A stretch of DNA of 64,000 bases from Gorsachius magnificus. Lineage: Eukaryota > Chordata > Aves > Pelecaniformes > Ardeidae. Position numbers and translations under genes: made by a program. Numbering within the stretch: the stretch's first letter is position 1; every line of letters begins with the position of its first letter. The DNA is taken from contig CM067082.1 in assembly GCA_034008185.1 (NCBI GenBank), positions 86,861,684 to 86,925,683 of the forward strand, in the 5' to 3' direction. The notes under the pieces are model-generated. The model did not search any database. It was not told where the DNA came from and saw only the letters and a program-made list of their open reading frames with translations. Below, one piece after another: positions 10,701-23,509 of the stretch.

Positions 10701-13700
10701 AGGCCCACTCAATGTTTGCTGTAGCAGCATGTTTATGGTGTGCCTTGCTGCTGGCACCCGTGCAGACAGAGTAGTATTGCCAGGGCAGGAATGCCAGTAC
10801 CTGGTATAAGAACAACTGGAACACAAACAGCTCCAGATAATGCTTGCCCTTTATCTTCCATACTCTTCCCCCCTCCCCAGGGTTGTGCTTACTGGTAGAG
10901 CTCTGGAGTCTCCTGTGGGCTACTGGAAGAGTCTCTGTCATGGAGCTTGCCTGATGGCACACAGCACAAGCAAACAGACCCTGGAGAGGTGGGCTGTGGC
11001 TCCTGGAGGTGACCCTGAGAGGTTACTGCGGCAGTGAGGCTGAACTGTGGGGGTGTGATATCTACCCACAAAACTGAGAATTCCCTTCTGTTGACTGCAA
11101 ACCTGTTCCTCCTCTGCTCCATTGCTCACTGGGTGTTCCAGTGTCAACATGGAGCATCCAGATTATTACTATTTTTCTCCCTTTTGAACGAGAACATCTG
11201 TACCGAGGTCATGGCATAAACTCAATTGGTTTGTCACTGTGGCTTCAGGAATGTTTCTGCAAGCAAGGCTTTTTATATTATCTGACATGTTTTTCAAAGT
11301 ACAAATGTTTTGTTATCGGTCTTCTCTGAAAATGGATTGGAGTCCAATTCTGTCAGGCAATCAGGATGAATTTTTACAGCTGCGAAAGCATAGTTAGCTG
11401 TCAACTGCTTTAATACTCCTTTCTGGCTAAAGTAGAAACACTAAACATTGAAAATACCAGTTGTGAAATCAAAGCCCCTATAGGTAAAATTTTCAATTGG
11501 AAAATGATGTTATATTTTAATTTAAGGAGCATATAGATTTCAAGCTGAAGACAAAGTGTGTTTGACCAAATCTTAAAACTCAACATGCTGCCTGCAGCTC
11601 CTGTCTCTGCATCACTGAGTTGGGACAGGGAAAAGCGTGGCCAAGGGGATGGAGCAGCTGTCTTGTGAGGAGAGATGGAAAAGGCTGAGTGAGACTCCTC
11701 CATTTTTGGAGAGGAGAAAGCAAAGCAGAGAGATGAGAGAGGTTTAAGAAATCACAAAACCAGCAGACAGACTGAATGCAGAAGTGCTATTTGCCAAACC
11801 CTGCAAATAGTGGAGCTAAGGGGGACTAGCTTAAATTAGTGGAGGATTGGTTTAAAATGGGCGGGAGAAGGCGCTTTGCACAGAGGGCAGGCTGTTGGTG
11901 GGTTGCAGCAGGGGGCTGCTTGTGGTCTTTGCACCAGTGCAGGTAAGCGCAGGCTGAAAATGAGCTGTCTCATCTGAGATGCTGTTAATTTTTATTGCTA
12001 TTTTTTTAGAACAGGCTGAGCATATGAAAGACATCAGATTCTCAGACACAGGTCAGATGCTTGGAAAAATGCACTTCTGGGAATTTGCGGCCAAAAGATT
12101 TAGTGACATGCGAAAGCTTAAGTCTGTAGAGTGGGAATATTTACAGCTCTGCTATCAAAGATAAAAATGTACAAAAGCAATTAATCCTGTCTTCCAGGGC
12201 ATTACCAAGTAGTCCCATCTTACCGGTCATTCACCGGAACTCAGTGGGAGAGCTACAGGGGTGGGGAGGACTGGGGGATACTCTTAGCTAAGATATGCTA
12301 AGTTCAAAAAAAAGTTCATCAGTGAGTTGCAGGAGTTTTGAGGGGGGGGTTCACCCCCCACCCTCCCCATCTCCCTGAAGTCCCGCAGTGCTATGTGGCT
12401 GCTTTGCACTCTGAGCAGCTGGTGTCAGGCTTCGTCTCAGTTCTGAGGTCTGTGCCAAGCTGGTATTAATTTGTTACTTCTCCCACACTATAGATTTTAT
12501 TATACGTAGCAAGAGAAGCAATTGGAAGGTGGAGTTTTGTGGATTTGGTTTCCCTGTGATGAAGCCAGTAAAACCAGCTTTGCATGTAGGGATGCGTCTC
12601 CTTAGAGGCTTTTCATTTCCATGCTGAAATGTTTTGATTAAACAATGCAAAACTAGCTGTGACAGGCTGCATGCTTGCTTTTGGCATGTGTGCTCAGGCA
12701 GCAGTCATGCCTGTGGTCCTCTTGAGATATAAAAGAAGCAAAGCCAATGTTTTCTGAGGACCGATTTGTCCTGCAGTTTTTGGTCACAGCTAGTGGAGAA
12801 GCTAATGATGAAGGGGTGCAAAGGCAAGAGATGGATTTCAGAATACTGGATTGCTTACCTGGTTCTCCAGCTGAATCTTTACCTGCTGTTTTCACCTGCA
12901 AAATTGTACAGCCAGTTTGAGTATGATACTGTAAACGTGATGTACAGATGCAGAACACGGCAGGTGCTTTGTCTCTGTGCCCTTCACCCTGGGCTTCTCC
13001 CATGGACTGCACTTGCAGAATGATGGGGGACCACTGGGACAGGAAAGTGAATAGGGGTCTCTTGTCTGGTTACGGGGACCTGCCTGTCTTTGTGTTTCCT
13101 CACTAAGGAAACAAAAGGATTTGGACACTCAGTGAGCGAAGGACGACCTAAAGAAACTGGTTTGTTGCTCTTGACGAACTTTTGAAATGTTCCATGGTAA
13201 CCAGCTTCACAGGTTGTTTAAATGCAAAAAGCTAACTGAGAATTGACTTTGAACTTTCTAGGGCATTGCTGTAAAAATACGTACATAACTCCATACCTCA
13301 TTGTTTTTACAGTTGTAATTTTGGTCCTTCTAAAGCACTACTAGACTTCCATAGCAAAATGCTGACCCTCTGCCTTAGCATCTTGTTACTTTCCTGGTCT
13401 TGATATAATTTTATGTTCCTTGTGCTAATTTTCATATCCTCTAGAGGGAGAAGTAAGTTCTTGTTCAGACTATGTTGAAAGTGTTAAGGCTCACAATATA
13501 GGAAAAGTGCTAATGATGTTACAATTCTCTACATAATTTCTATAAAAAGATTGTTCTGTTTGATCCTGAATTTGTAGTTCTTGGACAAAGTTTCATACTT
13601 TCAGAGGTGATAGCGGCATAATTTGTTCTGAGCCAGGCAGGGGCTGCACCTATGGTATTAATCCTGCGTTTAAGATGAGGTTCTAGATGGCATGTGACAA

Positions 13701-16700
13701 ATGCTAAGGAGACTTTTTTTTTTTAACTCCTGTATGTATGAAGACTCATGGTGAGAATCTAAAGAAAGTGGTAAGGATGCTGTTCTGCAGCTGTCCAAAT
13801 TCATAGGCATAAACACCAATCTTTTGAGAAATGCAATAGTTAGCAATTGTTTTGCCACAATCACTAGCCCTAAACACAGTTTGAGTTGTTGACAGCTGCT
13901 GCTTTTTTTTTTATCTCCCCGCCCCCAGTTGTTTATTTTCAAAGGATTGACATAAGAACAAACTTGGCCCTTCTTCCTGACGTGCAACAACCTGCCTCTG
14001 ACCTCTGCAGCCTGTGTGGAACTCTACACTCTCCTAAGCAACAACGTGAATGCTAGACCTAGCCTACAGCACTAGATTTAAGACTCTCTAATCTAGCCCA
14101 GAGATCCATGTCTCCTTTGGAGTTTGCAAAGGCCACGAGGCTGGAATTGTTGGGCAGGACTTGCAGTTGGCAGGTATTGCTTGGGGTTTTTTGTGTGTGG
14201 TGTTGCTGCAGAGTAGGATGAAGGATGGGCAGTGACCCTTCTCCTGGCATTAGTGCTGGGCTAAAGGCTGGCATGAAGGCCAGTGATGGGGATACAAGGA
14301 CAGAAAGCTTGGTTCATAGCTATTTTCTGGAGATGCTGCTGCATCAAGAGTGTTTACTTGGCACTCCTGCTGTTAAGCTTCGCTTTTCATCCCGTTACCT
14401 AATCTGAGCCCCAACCCTTGAAGCCCAGCATGAACCCTGTGCTCCAGGCTATCGCCCCCCCTCCCGGGATCAGGTAGGGCTGGTTCTCTGTAGCTGGCTG
14501 CACCCCCCCACTACTTATCAGGGTCCAGGGGCAGATCTGGCTTTTCAGTGCCTCCGGCCCTGAGTGGTAACCCCAGTTCCAACTCTAGCTTTACCCCAAA
14601 ACGGGAAAGTCCCGTATTCCCCAGGCATCATCCTAGGACGTATGATCAGCACCAGCTATCATCCGCGTCCTCTGGCACCTAAATGAGCAAGAAACAAAGC
14701 TGGTTCTTCAGCCCCTTCGCTCCCTAATCTAAACCCATGATCAGATGCAGCCAGCAGGTGCCAGCTAGTATTGTCCAGAATCAGCCCAGTTTGGTGGTAC
14801 TTAACTTAATTTCTGGATCCTCTATCTGTTCAGCCCTCTGTCTCCTTGGCCCTGCGTTTCCTGAAAGGTGCATGGGATTTAAGATGCGTGGTATTGCAAA
14901 GTCTGAGTGAATGTTTGTACCACCAAAACTGATGCGGAATTTAGAGTGGGCAGATGTTGCGGGTCTGTGACCAATGCTTTGGTTGGGGATCTGGACAGCA
15001 AGTCTGAAAAGGTTTATTTTGGATGGATGTTCGTAAGGTATATGAGTTGAAGTCGTCATACTGGTAAGGTTGCTGTTAGTCTGCTGATAGAGCAGGTTGG
15101 AGTCAAGGTTTGGAGAGGTGGGGCTGGGTAAGCAGGCTTCTTGCTAGATCTAGTAAGGATTGAGTATTGAGGTGGGGTCAGGTACGTAGAGTTGTTTGGG
15201 GTAAGGTTTACTCTGAGGTGGTAAGAGGGCCACTTTTGGTCTGCGTACTAGGGTTTGCGTTTGGGACGCGCAGAGTTGGCAGGATGAGATGAAGGCTGAT
15301 TCTGACTAGAAATGGGGATTGGAGGGTTTGCTGGTTGATGCTGTTTAAAGGAAAAATTCTGTTTAATTCTGTGTGCTTGACCTAAGGTGTTGCATTTGAT
15401 GCTTTTATACTTCTAGTTAGAAGGAAACTTGAGTAATTGTCCTCTGTCCTCGTTTCTCATTCTGTGGTCCTCAGAGAGGCATGAGCTAGTAGAGTTTAAG
15501 TGTGCACATGTTGCAGAGCATTGTGTCTCTGGGCTGCAAACAGGCCTTTATGTGGACTTCAGAGCTACCACTATGCACAGTGCACCTCAGGTCCTACAGA
15601 TATTTGGGCCCTCAAGGAAGCGTAAGGAGGTAATACCATATTGCGTGAAACACACTGTTGATACAACTTGCTTTGCTCTAATGGTGGTGAATATGGGAAA
15701 CGGTTGTTCTCTGGAGATGGCGATAGTGCGAGTGATGGAGCAACAGTCTGGATAGGCAAATCTAGAGGGGAAAGAACAGTTGAGGAGGAGAAGGGGTTGC
15801 CATTTTGTGGTTCTCCAACCCCTTTTGCACCATTGCTCACTCTGGATGCTGTCACCAATCTGTTTGCCATGCTTGGAGGGCTTGCCAGTTCCCCTCCTTT
15901 GTTGGTCCAATCCGACCTCAGCTCCTCACTTTCACCACAGACTACACACCAGTTACATGTGGGGCAAAACAAAGAAACAGCAGGGACAGCTGGAGACTCT
16001 TTTCAGGGCAGTTTTGACTTGTTTGAAAAGGCACTCCCCGCGGGGGTATGTGACTGAGGTGGCAGATTTGCAGTGACTTGCTTCCATGACACAGGGCGCA
16101 ATTCTGTTGGGGATGGGACCAGACCAAAGGCTTAATCCTGCTAAAAGCTCAATTCCTGGTACAACTGATAGGACTTGAGCTTTTAAGGCTGGCTTAAAAT
16201 GGGGCTGAAGAGTTCACAGCTGCGTAGGGGAGACAGGCACACAGGCTCTTAAGTGTTGCATTTTTGATGTTCTGGCATGTTAGTCTTGGTGCAGCAGGAG
16301 AAAGTGAGCGGTTCCTTCTGAACTGTTTTCAAAGGATTTAAAAGGATGGTTCCGAAGAGTCGGTTACATGTGTTCTTTCTTTTTCCTGAGCTTCTAAGAA
16401 TTACTGCTCATAGCACTGAAAAATACTGAAAAAGGCAATACCATATTTGCAATGAGCTCTTTCAGCCATCCAAAGTGCTTGCATTAAGATGTATATATGA
16501 TAAATGGTGGAGAGAAAAGTCAGTCCTGATCTTTGAGAAAAGTTGAACAAGCTGTAGCCTGCAATGGAAGTATTTATTTAAGAAAAAAAAAGCAACATTT
16601 GTTATTGAGTAAAGGAGTCAGAAAACAACTGGAACTTGCCTTCAGCGTTGGCTTTCCAAGTGCTTAAACAAATACAAAACTTTCCCAAGATACTGGCAAG

Positions 16701-18190
16701 TCCCTGTCAAACATGTTTTATGGACTATTTCCCCTCCCACAGGTGAACCAGGGACTTTCTCTCGTCTTTTCCGTTTGGGGAAACCAGTAGCAATGCCCAC
16801 AGATGCTACTGCTAAGTGATTTCCACTTGAATAGAAATGAGATGCCAGCCTTCTGGGACCAGCCAGGCCCTTTTCTGGGGAGTCCATCAATTAACACTAA
16901 GTACCCCATGGCTGCCTGTGGGTTGTGCTGTGCAGAATTAAAGGATTACCATTTGTATGGGATTAACAATATCTGTGCTGTTTGCATTACTCTGTTTATA
17001 GCTTTGAAAGACATTTAATGAGTACTTTTTCTTGACAATTGGTGAGGCTGGGTGGTGCGATGTTCTCTTGCTTTGTACTGACTGGGATGCCGAAAGTGTT
17101 AGAAATGGGAGCTGAGAGTAATGAAACTAATTGGGTGGCAAGGCTTAAACGAAAATGAAGTGCATTTTAATCAAGTCTTGAAAGCACCTCTTGTTGGTAG
17201 TGCAGCTGGGAGAAGCTTGAGTTTTGTACCGAAAGGAAAGGGGGCAAGCGAGGCTGAAGAACAAGGTGACGCAACTGAAATCCTTCAACATAAGGCATGG
17301 ATTGCAAAGGGCCGTCAGTGTGTGCCATGCTGTCAGCCATGCGTGCCTTTAGGGTGTCAGTGCATGATAAGAGCACCTTCAGACGTGAGCCAGCTCTTTG
17401 CTGATGCTTTTTGCTATCTCATAGTTACGTTAGCCAGGACAGTGAAGAGATGGAAGCTCCCGGACCAATGCAGCGGCTCTTGCAAAAACCTCCAATGGGT
17501 GATCGCTTCTGGGAGCTTGCTTTGTACACAAGGGGCAGTGCAGGCAAAAGATGCAAAGATTTGTGTGGGAAGGAAGAAAACAGCAGGCACGTCAAAATTG
17601 TAGCTTGTTAGGAGTGGTTTTACTCCCAGGGTAGCTGTAGCCTCATGTTGCTGAATGGCTCCCGGGCTGTTGGATCTGGCAGCATTCATCAGGCTGCACA
17701 AGACAGGGTGATTGACCTGCTTGTGCTTTGGATGGGGCTGTGATGCCCAGCCATCTCGTGTTCATACAATTTTTGGCAGTTTGGTCAGGGACTGCGATGC
17801 TGTACAGACGTGTCTAAAAGAAAAAGCTGCAGAGCTCTTCCAGTCTTTGTCAAGGGCAAGCCCCAACAGCTGAATGAAGCAAATGGCTCAATGGGCATGG
17901 GCGTAGGAGCAGCTATGCGGCTTTGAGGGCTGCAAGGGAGTTTTGGTACAGACAACTTACAGGCCCAGTTAGGTAGCTGTCAGCGTTTGTGGGAGAGGTG
18001 AATTTAAAGGAAAGGTTTACAGGAGGATGGATTAATTGAGTGACACCTGGAATTCCTCTCATTTGTAAGAGGAGGATTGGGCGGCTTTTGTGGGCAGGAG
18101 ATGGACAGCGGGGGGAGGTAGTGCTTCCTCTCCTCTTTCAAAATGAGGAGTCTTCCACATCCCTCCTCCGAGTTACAGTGAAACCCTTCC
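7716..18190. other. Intergenic, no gene recognised
   Basis: About 10.5 kb between RIOK1 and the first recognisable repeat. Open reading frames here are at most about 160 codons, overlap on both strands, and resemble no family I know. Local oddities are a GT-rich tract (8215-8258), a G8/C6 fold-back (12342-12359), and a C-rich to G-rich strand switch around 14.8 kb. I found no tRNA box pair and no LTR ends. Confidence 0.65.
12342..12359. repeat. G8-TTCA-C6 fold-back
   Basis: Eight Gs, a four-base spacer (TTCA) and six Cs form a perfect short GC hairpin, followed by more C-rich sequence to 12368. Function unknown; it may simply be a sequencing-hard spot. Confidence 0.7.
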
Positions 18191-18194
18191 AAAT

Positions 18195-18460
18195 GGCTAT
18201 GGGCCAAATTTTGTTCTTAGTTACACCCATGCAACCTTACTGAAGTCAGCAATTGTCTGTTTTGCAACCATCGCCTGATGCAATAACTTGAGGGCTACAT
18301 ATCTTAAAGGTTTAAGATATGCTTGTGTTCCCAGCACTGTGGCAGTGAATAACGCTGGACGTGAAATTGCTGTTGCCTGAGTAATTGCTAAAGAAAAACT
18401 GAGGTCAGTGGCGTTGCATGGTTGTAACGAACTGCATGGGGCTGGGAACACTCCTATGGT
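18195..18460. mobile_element. Old fold-back (MITE-like) repeat copy
   Basis: Two arms of an imperfect inverted repeat face each other: TTACACCCATGCAACC... starting near 18221 and its near reverse complement at 18399-18428, about 23 of 29 positions matching, with ~150 bases between. The arms carry the CTGAAGTCAG / GAGGTCAGTG core that I recognise from short, degenerate dispersed repeats in bird and reptile genomes. I cannot name the family with certainty. No coding capacity. Confidence 0.55.
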
Positions 18461-20748
18461 ATCTGTGAGTTCATTGGGACCCAGGAGAGACGGGCCCATC
18501 TCTCCCTCTAGCTGGAATACCACTTTCCCACATCAGACACTCCCTGCAGTAGTTACACCCTTTTTAGACTCGCCCTTTAGCAATTGCTCGCCTAAGCCCT
18601 GCCTCAAACTGACATCACTGGAAAGTCCAATAAAAATATGGCAAGCTTTCAAACCATCTCAGGAAAGCAGAATACTGTATTACTACTAGTAGTATTTCAA
18701 TGCAGCAGTTTGCTGATGATTTTCTTAACCTTATCTTCTAACAGGAGGAGTTTGAGCTCCCTCCCAGCAAATGACCTCCAGGGTCAGCAAAGTCCTTGTC
18801 TCGTCTTCAGTGATGTATTGGCCTCAAAGGGCTTCGTGTCGGTTCCTTTCTTTTTCTTCTTTTTAACTCTTCTTTGCAGTTTTGAATGCTTTCTTCTGGA
18901 AAGTCTGATCCTAAGCTTCTCAGACCTCAAAATATCAGCCATCTCTAAGTCGGCAGTCGTTTTAGTTGGTGTTTTTCAAAGTGCTTCTGTGTTCCTCTTT
19001 ATTTTAAATTTCATTTTCAAGTTGACCACCTCTTTAAGAGCATAAGGGTATATTCGGAACTTGCATTTGCTCAGGAAGAGAGGAGACCAATGGCAACTTG
19101 CTTTACTCTTTAAATGCCTTGCAGGGCTCTTTTGTGTAGTAAAACTTCAAATGGCTCCATGAATTGGACCCCCTATAAGGACACAGAAAGCTATCACTAT
19201 TTTTGTTATAGGTAAAGCTGAGAAGAGCAAATAGTTGAGGGGTTTGGATTGTTTTTTCCATTATGATCCTGTCTGAACTGGCATACAGCTCATCCTATGA
19301 CATCAGAGGTTTGGAGTTTTGTCTTTTTTTTTTTTTTTTTTTAATTCTTGGTTTGCATGGGAACAGGACTCCAGAAAAGAACTTTCCAAACAAATAATAA
19401 AAAAAGAAACTACGTGCAGAAAAAGTCAAGGAAGGTAATTGGAAAACTTTGCAGGGAATGATTCCTGTTCTGTGACACCTGATGATGGAAGCATGAGGCT
19501 TTGCAATTGTAAACAGAATTTCTTTCCACCCTGCTTGGCAATCATATTCATTTTTTGGGTGTAACCCTTTCATGTACGCAGCTGCATTCCCCATTCCCAC
19601 AGCGAGGCATGCTGGGTAAACCTTTTGATCTCGCCTTCTAGCCTTTTTATTACAACTTTTTCAACTCCTCCAGACCAGGGTGTGATGGGTGATCCTGGAG
19701 GAGCTGCCCTCTAGATCTCTGTGATTATACTGAGTTGATAGTTTCTCCCTGACAGGTGCAGGCAAGTTGATTTAAAAACAAAACAAAAAATTGTTTTAGT
19801 AAAGCGAAACCTACTTTGGTGTCAACTCCTTCCTCTGCTGTCGTGCTCAGGTCGGGAGAGCGGAGGCTTTACTTGGCTTCCACTTCTGCCTCTGGCACAG
19901 TCGCCTCTTTGAATGGCAAATGCCTCGCCTGATACTGGCTCCTGTCACTTGGTACCAGCAGTGGCTGTTCCTCCAGAAGCCAAACGCTCCAACCCCTAGG
20001 AGAGCACTCCAGCTCTTAGTGATGTGCTCTTACCTTTTCCTTTCTTCTCCCTGTGGTGTTTTGTCTTCTTTCTTCTGTGGTGCTGACCCACCAGCCGTGG
20101 AAGTCCAAGGGGCTTGTCCCACAGTCCACAGCAGGATCTACAGGAGGTGTTAGACTGAATCCTACGCTGGTTGCACACTGAAAGCCCCTGTCAACTTAAA
20201 CCTCCGTATTGTGCCCTGGTGGATGCCACAGACTGTTCAGAAAGGTACTGCGGGCCTTTCCAGGAGCTCCCCTGCCCCTGAACTATGGTGCAATTTGCAA
20301 GTGTTCAGTGTGTTTGCAAAACACTGTAAGTAAAAAACAACTGTCTGATATTTTTTTTCCCCTCTGATTTCAATAGTTTAAAAACTAGTTACAGACCTCA
20401 AGCGCCTTGCAAGTCATTATTGTGTCATCTTGCTAGTTTGGTGGTCATAGCATGACTGTGATCAGCCAGAGAACTCTTGAAAGTTGGGAAGTGCCGTTCT
20501 CTATTCCCTGTGGTTCAATATTAAAGAAACCTTTTAGTTTTTGAAGCGCTGCACGTGTGCTCTTACCGGGTTTGGGGAAATATAAGACTAGCGGCACACA
20601 GGATACTTTGATATCGGGGAGAGCCAAGCACCTTTCCCATTAGCTTTGTGCAGGTCTATTGGCAAAGCTTTGGTTGTCTGTTGTAAGATAATGTGAAGCT
20701 GTCGTCTGCCTATGTGATTTGTGAAGCAGTATCAAAAAGCACAGTTCC

Positions 20749-20772
20749 TTCAAGATAATATATTATCTTGAA
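20749..20772. repeat. Perfect 24-base palindrome
   Basis: The half TTCAAGATAATA is followed directly by its exact reverse complement, with no spacer. Outside these 24 bases the symmetry stops at once, so it is not the tip of a longer hairpin such as a microRNA precursor. Confidence 0.85.
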
Positions 20773-21516
20773 TGTTTATGTGATTTGGAGTGTGGCACTT
20801 TCTGTATTTTTGGGTGTGCATGCATCACTTCAAGCTGATCCTTTCAATAAACGTATTGTGGATTTTTGGTTTTTTTTATACTGGAGGAAAACACAAATTT
20901 CCTCCCCAGTCCACCATTTGATGCCTGAGGAGTTTGGATAGAATTGTGCATTGAAAGAAGATGATATACAAAGCACATGTGTCAGTTCAGCTACTTTATA
21001 ATCTATTCCGTGATTTGTCCCCACTCAGCAGCTTTTTTTTTTTCCTGGCTGCAACAGAAGCCAGCGCGGTGCTCCAGGCAAAGGCGTCACCCAAGCTACC
21101 TTAGTTGATGAAACTGAAGTTGCTTCCTGAGCGTTACTGTCCTGTACGTTGTTGGATGAGCTGGCTTTGCATCTGTGGCCAATTTGGATGTCTGCAAATA
21201 TTTACTGTGCTCTGAAATGCAGCTGCTTTGTGTACGGCATCTGATCTGGGACCACCGCTGGGAGCCGTCCTCGATGAAAGTGGGGGAGAGATTAAAGCCA
21301 GTTGAAGAAAAAAGGGATTATTTTTTATGGTCCCTCTTGGTAGTTTTTCCCATTCATTCTTTTAATAAAAGGTAGAAAAAACTAACTCTCCAGAACATCT
21401 GAGCTCCAGTCTTTCCTGGCAGCTTCCATTTGGTGGTAAGTTGCTGGGAGATGTCATGAAGACTGGAGAGGGCTGCCTCCTCTAAAGCCTGTGCAAGGGA
21501 TTTCAAAATACAAATA

Positions 21517-21517
<1 letters not shown>

Positions 21518-21549
<32 letters not shown>
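21518..21549. repeat. A32 homopolymer with A-rich flank
   Basis: A run of 32 As followed by AC-rich sequence (ccaaaaccaaaacaaac). It could be the tail of a + strand retroposed copy, but I see no parent gene or SINE body upstream and no clear target-site duplication. Confidence 0.8.
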
Positions 21550-21551
<2 letters not shown>

Positions 21552-23509
21552 AAAACCAAAACAAACCCAAAACACTCTCATGAGCAATCAGGCCTGGATT
21601 AACAGGGAAATTCAGTAGGATGCATTTGATCTTGATGATTTGAAGGCAGCAGTCCTTCAAGGCCTTGTATATAGGTGAAACCCCATAGGGACAAGCTGAG
21701 AAACAGTGATATTGCAGCAGGAATCGCATCTCCTTTTCCCCTTCCTTTCTCCTAGTTATCCGAAATAGACTGACTACCTCTCAGAAAGGTTTAATACATT
21801 GTCCTATTTGTGGGCAGTGGAGCATGTGTTGTGTAGGTACCTGTGAAAACAATATTTGTCGTGAATATTACCAAGATGCCCGGAAGTGCTACTGAACTAG
21901 AACTTGCATAGCAATATTCACTTGATACAGTATTACAGTGTCACAGGAAGGTATGGACAGCCGTGTGTGAGTGTAGGTATTAATGTGAGGATTAATACAT
22001 TCTTTACACAGAGATGCACTGACCTTGTCTGCACTGATTTGCAATGAAGTATAAAAACAATTATCATCCAAGAGGTTTGTCAGAAAAAAGGTCAATACAA
22101 AACAAGGTCAGAAAATACAATGTTTCTTAATTTTAATGAAAGCAGGTGGTATTTTTCTAATTCTTGAGTTGCTGTAAAAAAAACCAATGATTTTTTGTTT
22201 CTTCCAGTGAAAGTTCTGTGTAAAAATGTGCCATAAATGTCCTTTTCCTTCCAACCACAATTTATTAATGTAAGTCTCACAAGTCTAATATGTAGGGCAT
22301 ATCCAGCTATGAATACTTACACAATTAAAAAAAGTACTTTTTGATATTTTCTCTGGCTGGAAAGTGAATAATAACATATTTGCAAAATTCAACAGTTCTG
22401 GCACAAATACAGAAGTATCCCAAAAGAGAAAAATGCATGCAAATATGTAGCGCTTAGTGTGACAGTCTTAAAGTTTTTGGAAGATGGTAGTAGATATATT
22501 TCTTAGTTATTTCTGTTCTAAGTTAATGCATGAAGAGCTATCCCACCATAATATTTCTGACCTGATAACGACTGTGTGTGGGCATGTACTTAATGTCTTT
22601 GCAAACTCTGAGTAGCAGGGAAGGGGGCTGCATCGAATCGACACATCTCTTGCATGTTTCTTGGGCGCAAATGTGTGACCTGTCCTAAATCTGATGAACT
22701 TTCCTATGCCAGAAGAGGCTGTCTGCTATGCACAGGCACTGTGCAGCTGCTGAGTGCCTTAATCCTTGGAGAGGAAGGGCATTCCTCAAGCGAGTGTGGG
22801 AACATATTTCATCCATGGTTCTGTGCCTGGTGCCCCTTTGGAGCCGCTGTGAGGGGTTGAACAGCAAATTGGCCTGAAGGTTGAATGCCTTCAGGACTGA
22901 GAAAGGCCAGGTCTCTGTTGGGAGAGGCCCTGCTACCCCTCTGCTCGTTTGGTTGGTTGTTTGCTCTCTGGGGAAGGGATGGGATCTGGTGCTGTAATTA
23001 CAGAAATAAGTTAATAATGGCAATGAATGATTGAACCAGTCTTTGCTTCAGTTGCAGGGAAGCAGTGCTCACCAGTGGTAAATGCAGCACCAGCAGACAT
23101 GGTGGGTATCCAAACCAGTGGTCTGGTGGGAGAATGAGTCCTCCAGGAGCAGCCCGTGGACTTCTGTGGAAAGCCTCGCTGAGCTGGGAGATGATGTGTA
23201 CATGTGGATGCAGGTTGGCTGTCTATCGCTAAAGTCAGCGTTTCGGTGGTGTATAAATCCTAAGTTTTATAGGTGCTCTGGTGGATCTGTTGTCCCTTGT
23301 GTCCATTACACCCATAAATACCTGCATGGTGTAATTAATGAAAGAGCAAAGTCAGTTAAAGGGAAGATTAGTGCTATGGTAATTAAAGAATTATTGAAAA
23401 ACACGAAGCCTTTACCAATTGCTATGAGAGATCTCATCCCTTGGGGAAGGAAAAGCGAATGCTCAGGTCATCAGCAGTGTCTCGCCTGAGCCTGGGCTGT
23501 TCAACATAA

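Larger units (their letters stand above)
18461..23505. other. Intergenic, no gene recognised
   Basis: Contains a T19 tract (19324-19342), a perfect 24-base palindrome (20749-20772) and an A32 run (21518-21549). The remainder shows no coding similarity, and the overlapping short frames are incidental. Confidence 0.65.

Noticed and set aside
15571..16057. Several overlapping 98-133 codon frames on both strands
   Set aside because: Mutually overlapping with no similarity; consistent with chance in moderately GC-rich DNA.
17121..17603. 160-codon plus-strand frame
   Set aside because: Cys-rich middle looks suggestive, but no family, no upstream promoter, overlapping minus-strand frames and plain intergenic composition.
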